NCBI GenBank assembly: GCA_002304925.1
Contig: DBPT01000025.1
Coordinates: 62,001-126,000, forward strand
Reading direction: 5' to 3'
DNA from: Prolixibacteraceae bacterium UBA1413
Lineage (GTDB): Bacteria; Bacteroidota; Bacteroidia; Bacteroidales; Prolixibacteraceae
Length of the DNA: 64,000 nucleotides
In this document: in pieces, positions 52,141 to 60,134 of the stretch
How positions within the stretch are numbered: the stretch's first letter is position 1
Layout of the letters: the number at the start of each line of letters is the position of its first letter
Program-made: the position numbers and the translations under genes
Notes under the pieces: generated by a model
Database searches by the model: none
Told to the model about the DNA's origin: nothing
What the model saw: only the letters and a program-made list of their open reading frames with translations

Positions 52141-53532
52141 ATGAATTATGATGTATTGGTGATTGGGAGCGGGCCGGGCGGATACGTGGCTGCGATCAGG
52201 GCTGCCCAACTGGGATTCAGCGTGGGTGTTGTGGAAAAGGAAAATTTAGGGGGTGTCTGCCTCAACTGGGGATGTATCCCGACAAAGTCGCTGTTGAAAA
52301 GTGCTCAGGCTTACCATTATGCACTTCATGCCGCCGAATACGGGGTCTCCATTGCAGGAGAGGTGAAACCTGACTTTGATGCCATGGTGAAACGGAGCCG
52401 CGGCGTCGCTGACGCTATGAGCAAAGGGATACAATTTCTCTTTAAGAAGAACAAGATCGAGACGATCGCCGGATTTGGCAAACTGGCCGGACAAGGAAAG
52501 GTGGAGGTGACCGATGATGCCGGAAACAAAACCCTCCTTTCCTCCAAACATATCATTCTGGCCCCAGGTGCACGCACGCGGCAGCTCCCTAACCTTCCCC
52601 TCGACTATGTGAAGGTGTTCGGTTACCGGAAAGCCATGACCCTTCCCAAACAACCCAAATCGATGGTGGTGGTGGGTTCGGGCGCCATTGGCAGTGAATT
52701 CGCTTACTTTTACCAGTCCATCGGCACACAGGTCACCCTGGTGGAGTTTCTTCCCAACATTGTCCCCCTCGAAGATGAGGAAGTATCCAAACAGCTTGAA
52801 CGTTCTTTCAAGAAGATGGGGATGAAAGTGTTGACCAACTCCACGGTCGAAAAAGCCGACACCTCGGGTGACCTCTGCAAGGTGACCATCAAAACCAAAA
52901 AGGGCGAAGTAATGGTTGATGCGGAAGTGGTTTTGTCAGCCGTAGGGATTACACCCAATACTGAAGGGATCGGTCTGGAAGAAACGGGTGTTGTTGTGGA
53001 GAACGGCCGTATTAAAGTCGATGAATTCTACCAGACCAATGTGGAAGGGATTTATGCCATCGGCGACATCATCGCCACACCGGCGCTTGCGCATGTCGCT
53101 TCTGCCGAAGGGATTGCCTGTGTTGAAAATATCGCCGGACTGAATCCGGCCCCCATCGACTATAAAAATATTCCCGGATGTACGTATACCCATCCCGAAA
53201 TTTCATCGGTCGGAATGACGGAAGCCAAAGCCCAAGAGGCGGGGTATGAGGTGAAGGTCGGGAAATTCCCGTTTTCGGCCAGCGGAAAGGCAAGCGCAGC
53301 CGGACAAAAGGAGGGGTTTGTGAAGCTGGTCTTCGATGCAAAATATGGCGAATTGCTGGGAGCCCACATGATTGGTGGCAATGTTACTGAAATGATCGCC
53401 GAACTGGTGGTAGCCAAAAAACTGGAAATCACCGGACATGAACTGATCAAAGCGATCCACCCGCATCCTACCATGAGTGAAGCCATCATGGAAGCAGCGG
53501 CAGCGGCATATGGGGAAGTGATACATATATAG
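52141..53532 (+). CDS. lpdA: Dihydrolipoyl dehydrogenase
   Basis: 463 residues. FAD-binding GSGPGGYVAAIRAAQLG (residues 8-24), redox disulfide GGVCLNWGCIPTKSLL (Cys 40 and 45), NAD-binding VVVGSGAIGSEFAYFY (near 178), second FAD motif IYAIGDI and the C-terminal catalytic pair in HPHPTMSE. It reoxidises the lipoyl arm of 2-oxoacid dehydrogenase or glycine cleavage complexes. No E1, E2 or gcv gene is next to it, so its complex cannot be told from context. Confidence 0.95.
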   Translation: MNYDVLVIGSGPGGYVAAIRAAQLGFSVGVVEKENLGGVCLNWGCIPTKSLLKSAQAYHYALHAAEYGVSIAGEVKPDFDAMVKRSRGVADAMSKGIQFLFKKNKIETIAGFGKLAGQGKVEVTDDAGNKTLLSSKHIILAPGARTRQLPNLPLDYVKVFGYRKAMTLPKQPKSMVVVGSGAIGSEFAYFYQSIGTQVTLVEFLPNIVPLEDEEVSKQLERSFKKMGMKVLTNSTVEKADTSGDLCKVTIKTKKGEVMVDAEVVLSAVGITPNTEGIGLEETGVVVENGRIKVDEFYQTNVEGIYAIGDIIATPALAHVASAEGIACVENIAGLNPAPIDYKNIPGCTYTHPEISSVGMTEAKAQEAGYEVKVGKFPFSASGKASAAGQKEGFVKLVFDAKYGELLGAHMIGGNVTEMIAELVVAKKLEITGHELIKAIHPHPTMSEAIMEAAAAAYGEVIHI

Positions 53533-53797
53533 AGGATCAGAATGACAGAGGAATAGGATGCTGAAGCCGGCCTCAAACAGGGAATCGCGGCACCCTGGTT
53601 CAACGGTCTTCCCGATGTTGCCGTTTTCTATTCCGGTACAGTGGTATGGTCAAATTCATTTTTTCCAATTACCGCAATCACATTACGGGCGATATCCATC
53701 TGTAACGGAGTTTCAGCCTCTGATTGATGGGTGATTTTTGAATTTTTACAGAATTTGTTTGAAAATTTTATAATCTATTGAAAATCAACGGAGATGT
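53533..53797. other. Spacer before the porin gene
   Basis: CGGCA near 53590 may pair with TGCCG near 53621, followed by TTTTCT, a weak terminator candidate for lpdA. The rest is AT-rich and without coding signal. Confidence 0.35.
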
Positions 53798-53827
53798 TTT
53801 GAAGTGTCATATTTAATTTTACTTTTG
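53798..53827 (+). promoter_or_regulatory. Promoter of the OmpP1/FadL gene
   Basis: TTTG (53798-53801), 18 bases, TACTTTTG (53820-53827), 30 bases before the ATG. Confidence 0.7.
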
Positions 53828-53857
53828 TACCGTTTTTAAAATTAAAAAAAGTCAACT

Positions 53858-55399
53858 ATGAAGAAAACTTTTCTTGTGATAATGATGGTTGTCGCTTTTG
53901 TGCTGACAACATTTGCAGGAGGCATCCTGACCAACACAAACCAGAGCGCCCAGTTCGTGCGCATGCTGAGCCGGAATGCATCGACCCAGATCGATGCGGT
54001 CTATTTCAACCCCGCCGGGGTAATGAAACTTGAAAATGGATTTCATATCGCACTTCACAATCAAACCATTTCGCAGACCAGGACCATTCTTACCGGAGCT
54101 CCGCTGAATAACAAAGAGTTTATCGGCGATGTAAAGGCGCCTCTTTTCCCTTCGGCATTTGCAGTTTATAAGGTCGACAACCTGGCATTTTCGCTTGGCT
54201 TCGGTCCCAATGGCGGAGGAGGTTCCGCTGATTATAAAACCGGTTTGCCATCTTTTGAAGGGATGGTGGCAAATAAGCTGTCAGCCTTGAAGCCAGAGGG
54301 ATATGATGTGGATATTGCCTTTAAAGGACAGTCGGTTTTCTGGGGATTGCAGGCGGGCGTCAGCGCCAAGTTAGGTGATGTGTTCTCTGGTTACTTGGGT
54401 GTTCGTTACCTCCCTTCTAAAAATACCTATACGGGGCATATCAAGGACATCAGTGTTGTGGTGGGCGGACAGAAAATACTTGCCTTCGATTACCTTACTG
54501 CCTTGTCGTCAGCTGCATCAGGTGCCGCTGCCAGTGTTCAGCCGTTGATCACCATGGGGGGTGGAGCCTTAACGATTCCCCAGGCGCATAGTTTGGGCTA
54601 TATCAAAACGGGTGATAAGGATTTGTTACTCGGAGGACTTATTGCGCTGGGTGTGCCCGCTGCCCAGGCGAATGCAATGAATATCAACCAGGTACAGGCT
54701 GCCTTTAGCGACGGTGCGGCTTTCCTGGATCAAAGCGCTCAGGGAACCAAAGACGTGATGGTGGATGTGACAGCCACGGGTGCCGGGTGGACACCGATTG
54801 TCGGTATCAACATCAATCCGTCCGAAGAATTGAATATCGGTCTGAAATACGAACACAAAACGGCATTGGTGCTTACCAACGAAACCAGGGAAGGTGACGG
54901 TTACAGCGATGCCGGAATGGCTTTCCTGAAAAACAACCAGAAAGTAAGCAGCGACCTGCCCGGAATTGTTACTGCCGGCCTCGATTACAAAGTCACCGAC
55001 AGATTCCTGACCTCCCTCTCCTTTAATACCTACCTCGACAAGGGAGTCGACTGGGGGAGTAATATCTATGGCGAAAAACGCGATATCGATAAAAACTCCT
55101 GGGAACTGGCTTTGGGTCTGCAGTATCATTTGTTCGACAACTTTGCCCTCAGCATCGGCGGAATGCAGTCGACAACGGGTGTCAGCCAGCAGTACCAGAG
55201 CGATTTCAGTTACAGCAACACCTCCAATACCGGTTCTTTCGGATTCCAGTGGAATATTAGCGAAAGTCTTACTTTTGACGCAGGTGTCCTGTACACGGTT
55301 TACAAAGATTACGACAAGGCATTTAAAGGATACAAAGAAACCTATGACAAGGAAAATTTTGTCTTTGGCTTTGGGTTGGCCTATTCTATTTTCAAATAA
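53858..55399 (+). CDS. OmpP1/FadL-family outer-membrane protein
   Basis: 513 residues. Signal peptide MKKTFLVIMMVVAFVLTTFA. The mature N-terminus GGILTNTNQSAQFVRMLSRNASTQIDAVYFNPAGVM is the plug-like hatch of FadL/TodX channels, with the NPAG motif. The remainder alternates amphipathic strands (FSLGFGPNGGGGSADY, NIGLKYEHKTALVLTN, FALSIGGMQSTTG) and ends in a terminal strand with final Phe-Lys, as expected for a beta barrel. It admits hydrophobic compounds such as fatty acids across the outer membrane. The segment at about 205-300 is a longer loop than usual. Single gene with its own promoter and terminator. Confidence 0.9.
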   Translation: MKKTFLVIMMVVAFVLTTFAGGILTNTNQSAQFVRMLSRNASTQIDAVYFNPAGVMKLENGFHIALHNQTISQTRTILTGAPLNNKEFIGDVKAPLFPSAFAVYKVDNLAFSLGFGPNGGGGSADYKTGLPSFEGMVANKLSALKPEGYDVDIAFKGQSVFWGLQAGVSAKLGDVFSGYLGVRYLPSKNTYTGHIKDISVVVGGQKILAFDYLTALSSAASGAAASVQPLITMGGGALTIPQAHSLGYIKTGDKDLLLGGLIALGVPAAQANAMNINQVQAAFSDGAAFLDQSAQGTKDVMVDVTATGAGWTPIVGININPSEELNIGLKYEHKTALVLTNETREGDGYSDAGMAFLKNNQKVSSDLPGIVTAGLDYKVTDRFLTSLSFNTYLDKGVDWGSNIYGEKRDIDKNSWELALGLQYHLFDNFALSIGGMQSTTGVSQQYQSDFSYSNTSNTGSFGFQWNISESLTFDAGVLYTVYKDYDKAFKGYKETYDKENFVFGFGLAYSIFK

Positions 55400-55474
55400 C
55401 CATACCGCAGACGGGTATTTGTTCCAGGGGCAGGAAATGGATCATTCTTGTTGACCCGGGGACGAATCCATCAG

Positions 55475-55510
55475 GTGAAAAAGCCGTTCCGGAAGGGGCG
55501 GTTTTTTCAC
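55475..55510 (+). terminator. Terminator of the OmpP1/FadL gene
   Basis: GTGAAAAAGCCGTTCC (55475-55490) pairs with GGGGCGGTTTTTTCAC (55495-55510) with three G-T pairs; the descending arm contains six T. Confidence 0.65.
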
Positions 55511-55635
55511 TTTGTCCCACCTATCGCAGGGGAGATTCCTTCCCTTCAAGGCCGGCAGAGAGCCTGCGGGAAAGCTGAACTGCGCATCGTCAGGTCTTTT
55601 AGGAAATTTGCGTCTTTCTGGCTTCTCGGTGATTT

Positions 55636-55678
55636 GTTCCTGGGTTCCTTCGCAGTGAATCGTTCCTGGGTTCCTTCG
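55636..55678. repeat. 17-base direct repeat
   Basis: GTTCCTGGGTTCCTTCG occurs twice without change (55636-55652 and 55662-55678), with nine bases between, in the spacer of two convergent genes. Confidence 0.8.
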
Positions 55679-55690
55679 AGGTAAAAGGAA

Positions 55691-56452
55691 TTATTCCAGG
55701 CAATAGACCTCGCTGGCGTCGTGGCGGCTGGTCAGCAGGACACGGGTCCTGTGGTGAAGCGGTTCAAAGGCCTCAAAGGCTTTGGCCGGGGTGTTGTTCT
55801 CCTGCGACAGGTGGCTCAGAAATATGCATTCCAGATGGGGATTCCACTCCCCGAGTATCAGTTCCACCGACTGACGGTTGGAGAGGTGACCTACCGAAGA
55901 GGCCACCCGCTGTTTCAATGGCCAGGGATAAGAGCCTTCCCACAACATCTTTTCGTCGTAATTGCTCTCAATAAATACGGCATGACAGGTTTTTAAGGCA
56001 CTCCTGACCCTGTCGCAGGGTTCCCCGATATCTGTGAATACCCCGGTGGTTCTGCCTTCACATGAAACCAGAAAAGAACAGGGCTGCACGGCATCGTGAT
56101 TCTTCAGAAAGGTGTGGACTTCCAGGGAGCCGACGGTCACCGATTCCCCGGCGGTAAAAAACCTGACGTAAGGGGGCTTGAAATAGGGGGGAAGGGAATA
56201 CCAGGTCTCCTTCGGCATCCAGATGTTGACGCCCAGCCTTTTGCTGAGTACCTGAATCCCCCTCGAATGATCGGTATGTTCATGGGAAAGGAAGACCGCC
56301 CTGATTTTTGACGGATCCAGCCCGCGACTTTTCATACGCAGCAACAGCTGCTTCGTTGTAATGCCGGCATCGATCAGCACGGCATCATGCCGGTTTCCGA
56401 TGTAGTAACTGTTCCCGTTACTTCCCGAAGCCAGGGCGCAAATCTCCGTCAT
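55691..56452 (-). CDS. WalJ/YycJ-like metallo-beta-lactamase-fold hydrolase
   Basis: 253 residues. Metal motif SHEHTDHSRGI (near residue 55), earlier IDAGITTKQLL, later TDIGEPCDRV and IFLSHLSQENN. The overall pattern ALASGSNGNSYYIG at the start is that of YycJ/WalJ, a single-domain MBL protein shown in Gram-positives to act as a 5'-to-3' DNA exonuclease in repair. Length is normal. Cytoplasmic. Followed upstream on the same strand by the isochorismatase-family gene ten bases away. Confidence 0.88.
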   Translation of the reverse strand: MTEICALASGSNGNSYYIGNRHDAVLIDAGITTKQLLLRMKSRGLDPSKIRAVFLSHEHTDHSRGIQVLSKRLGVNIWMPKETWYSLPPYFKPPYVRFFTAGESVTVGSLEVHTFLKNHDAVQPCSFLVSCEGRTTGVFTDIGEPCDRVRSALKTCHAVFIESNYDEKMLWEGSYPWPLKQRVASSVGHLSNRQSVELILGEWNPHLECIFLSHLSQENNTPAKAFEAFEPLHHRTRVLLTSRHDASEVYCLE

Positions 56453-56462
56453 GGTGGGTTTC

Positions 56463-57005
56463 TTATTTTACCAGTTTTGAGATTTCCCGGAATTCAGGAG
56501 CGGCAGAACTGCGGGTTAGCTCGAACAGGATGGACTCGGCGGAAGTCATCATGATCCCTTCGTGACGGAAACGTTCCCTGGCAAGTCCGGCGCTGTTCTC
56601 TGTCCGTGATGTCACCGCATCCATCACCACGATGGGGTGCATTCCGGCACCTTTCAGGTCAACGGCTGTCTGAAGCACACAAACGTGGGATTCAATCCCG
56701 CAGAGGATGACGTTTTCAATCCCGGAAGCGTACAAATGCTGCATCACCGAGGGTTCATCGCAACAGCTGAATTTCCGTTTCTCGGTATAATGAAAATCGG
56801 GGATACAAATCCTGATTTCCGGGATGGTATCCCCCAATCCCTTGGTATATTGCTGGGTCACCAGAACAGGAATCTCCAGGATGATCATCCCCCTGATCAG
56901 GGTAGTGCAGTTTTTCAGAAACTCCTCTTTGCCGGCCATCACCCGAAAGATTTTCTCCTGGATATCGATCACCAGGCAGGCGGTATGTTCTTTGTCGATT
57001 CTCAT
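56463..57005 (-). CDS. Isochorismatase-family hydrolase
   Basis: 180 residues. The catalytic Asp is in LVIDIQEKIF (near residue 15), Lys in the KRKFSCCDEP region and the nucleophilic Cys in GIESHVCVLQTAVDL (near residue 114). The layout resembles YcaC-like members of unknown substrate rather than nicotinamidase. Cytoplasmic. It lies 41 bases behind the arabinose-5-phosphate isomerase gene on the same strand and ten bases ahead of the WalJ-like gene. Confidence 0.85.
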   Translation of the reverse strand: MRIDKEHTACLVIDIQEKIFRVMAGKEEFLKNCTTLIRGMIILEIPVLVTQQYTKGLGDTIPEIRICIPDFHYTEKRKFSCCDEPSVMQHLYASGIENVILCGIESHVCVLQTAVDLKGAGMHPIVVMDAVTSRTENSAGLARERFRHEGIMMTSAESILFELTRSSAAPEFREISKLVK

Positions 57006-57032
57006 GGTTATTGATATTATGAAATATCAGCG

Positions 57033-57049
57033 ACCTCATCCTAACCTCA
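57033..57049 (-). repeat. Short GGTTAGGATGAGG repeat directly behind a stop codon
   Basis: On the minus strand the stop TGA of the isomerase gene is followed at once by GGTTAGGATGAGG, a two-unit version of the hexamer arrays at 15066 and 51055. Confidence 0.5.
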
Positions 57050-57658
57050 GCCTTTTCTCTGTGCCTGTGCCCTGGACTTATCTCCCAGATATCCTCCGTG
57101 ATGCCTTTTGGCGTAATCCTCGCTGGTAAAGCCTATTTTTTGCATCATCAGGGCCATCAGGATGTCCCCGATCACCGTCATGGTGGTGGTGGAGGTACTG
57201 GGTGTCAATCCCAGGGGGCATACTTCCGGGGGAGCCCCGGTGAACAGCACCGCATCGGCGATTCGCGCAAGATCGCTCTCCCGGTTCCCGGTAATGACAA
57301 TCAGGGGAAGACCTGTATAAAGCCGGGCGGCCAGGTCTACCAGTTCCAGAATCTCCCTGGTTTTTCCGGAATTGGAAACCAGCAGCAGGACGTCATTCTC
57401 CTGGATGACGCCAAGGTCCCCGTGCTGGGAATCACTGGGATGCAGAAATACCGCGGGGGTCCCGGTGGAACTCAGGGTGGTCGCTATGTTGAGCGCTATC
57501 TGGCCCGCTTTCCCCATCCCGCTGGAAACCAGTTTCCCCTTTTTGAGGTGAACACGTTCAAAAATGATGTCCGCACATCTTCTGTAATCGTCAGTAACTG
57601 GGATATTTCTGATGGCATCGGCTTCCGATGAAATGATCTTCCGGATATACTCTTCCAT
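57047..57658 (-). CDS. SIS-domain arabinose-5-phosphate isomerase-like protein (no CBS domains)
   Basis: 203 residues from ATG 57658 (MEEYIRKIISSEADAI); the frame open to 57703 would add 15 residues without likeness. SIS domain with VSSGMGKAGQIALNIATTL, FLHPSDSQHGDLGVI, LLVSNSGKTREILEL and GLTPSTSTTTMTVIGDILM, the KdsD/KpsF signature. The two CBS domains that end the E. coli KdsD are absent; Bacteroides enzymes of the same short form exist. It supplies arabinose-5-phosphate for Kdo of lipopolysaccharide. Cytoplasmic. First of three minus-strand genes. Confidence 0.88.
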   Translation of the reverse strand: MEEYIRKIISSEADAIRNIPVTDDYRRCADIIFERVHLKKGKLVSSGMGKAGQIALNIATTLSSTGTPAVFLHPSDSQHGDLGVIQENDVLLLVSNSGKTREILELVDLAARLYTGLPLIVITGNRESDLARIADAVLFTGAPPEVCPLGLTPSTSTTTMTVIGDILMALMMQKIGFTSEDYAKRHHGGYLGDKSRAQAQRKG

Positions 57659-57815
57659 GGTTGGATCGCTGTTATGCCTGCAAAAATAGTTTTTTTTGTT
57701 CATGGTTCATGCATGCCTGTCGATGTGCTGGCAAGGCAGAAAATCGTTACATCAGCATTTGCCCGGGCAGATCGCCCGTTGTTCAGGATACACATTGAAT
57801 TATGAGCCATGATTA

Positions 57816-57905
57816 TCGATTGTTTTTACATATGAACCCTTAATTTCGATTATTTTTACATATGTACGCTGAATATCGATTATTATCGAATATTTTTTAA
57901 TTTTA
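57816..57905 (+). repeat. 30-base-period tandem repeat upstream of sucC
   Basis: TCGATT recurs at 57816, 57846 and 57876. Units one and two agree in 25 of 30 bases and share TTTTTACATATG; unit two contains the palindrome TACATATGTA. Unit three keeps only the first nine bases, then has TCGAT-TATT-ATCGA as a small inverted repeat. A partial earlier unit may lie at 57801-57815. Confidence 0.75.
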
Positions 57906-57915
57906 GCCGGTCGGT

Positions 57916-57954
57916 ACCAGGTTCCATGGCCTTGAAAACAACGTGGAATCTGGT
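57916..57954 (+). promoter_or_regulatory. Hairpin in the presumed sucC leader
   Basis: ACCAGGTTCCA (57916-57926) pairs with TGGAATCTGGT (57944-57954) with one G-T pair, followed by AATTTTAT and 30 bases later by the sucC ATG. TAATTTTA at its end is also a weak -7-like box. Confidence 0.4.
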
Positions 57955-57992
57955 AATTTTATCTGAATCAATCATTAACAAAAATATACTTT

Positions 57993-59126
57993 ATGAAAAT
58001 TCACGAATACCAGGCGAGGGATTTGTTCAGGAAATATGGGATCCCGGTGCCTGATGCCATTTTATGTCATTCTGTTGAAGAAGTGGAAGCCAAAGTTCCC
58101 GATGACAACCTTTTGCGGGTTGTCAAGGCACAGGTCCATGCCGGAGGAAGGGGAAAAGCCGGCGGGGTGAAACTGGCCCGTTCCAAGGCGGAAGCAGTCG
58201 AAAATGCGGGTAAAATCCTGGGAATGGATATTAAAGGGTACACCGTTGAAAAAGTGCTGATCGGGGATGCAGTTGACATCGACAAGGAGTATTATGTGGG
58301 ATTGATCAACGACCGCAATACCAGGAATGTCGTTCTGATGGTAAGTGCCGAGGGGGGTGTGGAGATTGAAGAGGTTGCTAAGGTGACGCCCGAAAAAATC
58401 ATTAAGGTGCCCATCGATCCGTTGGTCGGATTGATGGACTGGCAGGCAAGGGAATTGGCTTTACAATTGTTCTCCGATATTCGTCATGCCCGTATGGCTG
58501 CTTCCATTTTCCAGAAGCTGTATAAACTGTACATTGATACTGACTCGTCTCTGGCGGAAATCAATCCGTTGGTGCTGACCCTTCAGGATGAAATTGTCGC
58601 CATTGACGGAAAAATGAATTTTGATGACAATGCCCTATACCGGCAGCCTGGTATCCTGGAGATGCGTGAGGTGACCGCGGATGAACAGAAAGAGATTGAC
58701 GCCACTGAAAAGGGGCTTTCCTACATCAAACTCGACGGGACGATAGGGTGTATGGTTAATGGTGCGGGCCTGGCCATGGCGACCATGGATATGATCAAGC
58801 TGTATGGAGGAGAGCCGGCCAACTTCCTGGATATCGGTGGCTCGTCCAATCCCCAGAAGGTGATTGACGCCATGGACATCCTGTTAAGCGACAAGAATGT
58901 AAAAGCCGTGATGATCAATATTTTCGGGGGAATCACTCGTTGTGATGACGTTGCCCGGGGTTTGATCACAGCCCTTGACCAGATCAAGACCTCCATCCCG
59001 ATCGTGGTTCGTTTGTCAGGGACCAATGCCAGGGAGGGGCTGGAACTTCTGAAATCCAAGGGACTGCTGACTGTGGGCTCCATGGGAGAAGCTGCCAGGA
59101 AGGCCATTGAACTGAGCAAACTTTAA
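57993..59126 (+). CDS. sucC: Succinyl-CoA synthetase beta subunit (ADP-forming)
   Basis: 377 residues. ATP-grasp N-terminal domain (MKIHEYQARDLFRKYGIPVP, KAQVHAGGRGKAGGVKLARS), LAEINPLVLT with metal-binding residues and the ligase domain with GAGLAMATMDMIKLYG, ANFLDIGGSS and NIFGGITRCD. With the alpha subunit it interconverts succinate and succinyl-CoA with ATP or GTP. It lies 24 bases ahead of sucD and is preceded by an unusual leader with tandem repeats. No other TCA-cycle gene is adjacent. Confidence 0.96.
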   Translation: MKIHEYQARDLFRKYGIPVPDAILCHSVEEVEAKVPDDNLLRVVKAQVHAGGRGKAGGVKLARSKAEAVENAGKILGMDIKGYTVEKVLIGDAVDIDKEYYVGLINDRNTRNVVLMVSAEGGVEIEEVAKVTPEKIIKVPIDPLVGLMDWQARELALQLFSDIRHARMAASIFQKLYKLYIDTDSSLAEINPLVLTLQDEIVAIDGKMNFDDNALYRQPGILEMREVTADEQKEIDATEKGLSYIKLDGTIGCMVNGAGLAMATMDMIKLYGGEPANFLDIGGSSNPQKVIDAMDILLSDKNVKAVMINIFGGITRCDDVARGLITALDQIKTSIPIVVRLSGTNAREGLELLKSKGLLTVGSMGEAARKAIELSKL

Positions 59127-59150
59127 TCTAACCTATTAACCATTCGTATC

Positions 59151-60020
59151 ATGAGCATATTGGTCAACGCAAATACCAGACTTGTAGTACAGGGAATAAC
59201 GGGGCGCGACGGAGCTTTCCACGCCCAAAAAATGAAGGCATATGGTACCAACGTAGTTGCCGGGGTTTCACCGGGAAAGGGAGGCCAGGTTATCGGGGGA
59301 ATTCCCATTTTCAATACAGTGGGCGAGGCCCGCAGCGCTACGGGCGCCAATGCTTCGGTGATCTTCGTGCCTGCTCCTTTTGCCGGGGATGCCATTCTGG
59401 AAGCCAGTTACGCCGGTATTGAACTGGTTGTCGCCATCACCGAAGGGATACCCGTCAGGGATATGATCAGGGTGATACCGGCTTTCAAGTGCAATGGCAC
59501 ACAACTCATCGGTCCCAACTGTCCGGGATTGATAACCCCCGGGGAATGCCTCATCGGCATCCTTCCCGGGAATATCTTCAAAAAGGGAAATGTAGGTCTG
59601 ATGTCACGGAGCGGTACCCTTACCTATGAAGTGGTGAATCAGCTTACCGAAAGCGGTTTGGGGCAGACCACCTGCATCGGAATCGGGGGCGATCCCGTTG
59701 CAGGTCTTTATTACCAGGATCTCTTGCAAATGTTTGAGGATGATCCGGAAACCAGCGGTGTGGTCCTGATCGGTGAAATAGGGGGAGATGCCGAAGAACA
59801 GGCGGCCCGCTTCATTAAGAACCACATGACCAAGCCTGTGGTGGCCTTTATTGCCGGACAAACGGCGCCTCCCGGGAAACGGATGGGTCATGCGGGAGCC
59901 ATTATTTCCAGCGGATCGGGAACCGCAGAGGAAAAAATCAGAGCTTTCAACGAAGCAGGTGTTCCCGTAGCCAAAGAACCCTCACAGATTCCGGAACTGC
60001 TCAAACAACTTATTAGATAA
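59151..60020 (+). CDS. sucD: Succinyl-CoA synthetase alpha subunit
   Basis: 289 residues. CoA-binding Rossmann domain with VQGITGRDGAFHAQKM and VSPGKGG; LIGPNCPGLITPGE; SRSGTLTYEVVNQLT; and the active-site His in GKRMGHAGAIISSGSGTAEEK (near residue 246), which is phosphorylated. Full length. Translated right behind sucC from the same message. The pair probably serves the oxidative or reductive succinate branch in concert with the methylmalonyl-CoA route hinted at by meaB. Confidence 0.96.
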   Translation: MSILVNANTRLVVQGITGRDGAFHAQKMKAYGTNVVAGVSPGKGGQVIGGIPIFNTVGEARSATGANASVIFVPAPFAGDAILEASYAGIELVVAITEGIPVRDMIRVIPAFKCNGTQLIGPNCPGLITPGECLIGILPGNIFKKGNVGLMSRSGTLTYEVVNQLTESGLGQTTCIGIGGDPVAGLYYQDLLQMFEDDPETSGVVLIGEIGGDAEEQAARFIKNHMTKPVVAFIAGQTAPPGKRMGHAGAIISSGSGTAEEKIRAFNEAGVPVAKEPSQIPELLKQLIR

Positions 60021-60134
60021 TCCTGTGACTCCGGAACCATCGGGTTCCTTTTCCGTCGGCATGAAAACCCCCACTGTCACATGTGGGCAGGATTGCCCGG
60101 CGTCGTGGCTGAGGCGGAAAAATTCGGGACTTTC

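Noticed and set aside
57816..57905. CRISPR-like array
   Set aside because: Units are directly adjacent with no unique spacers, degenerate quickly, and no cas gene is present in the window. The same holds for the 18-base repeat at 34147.
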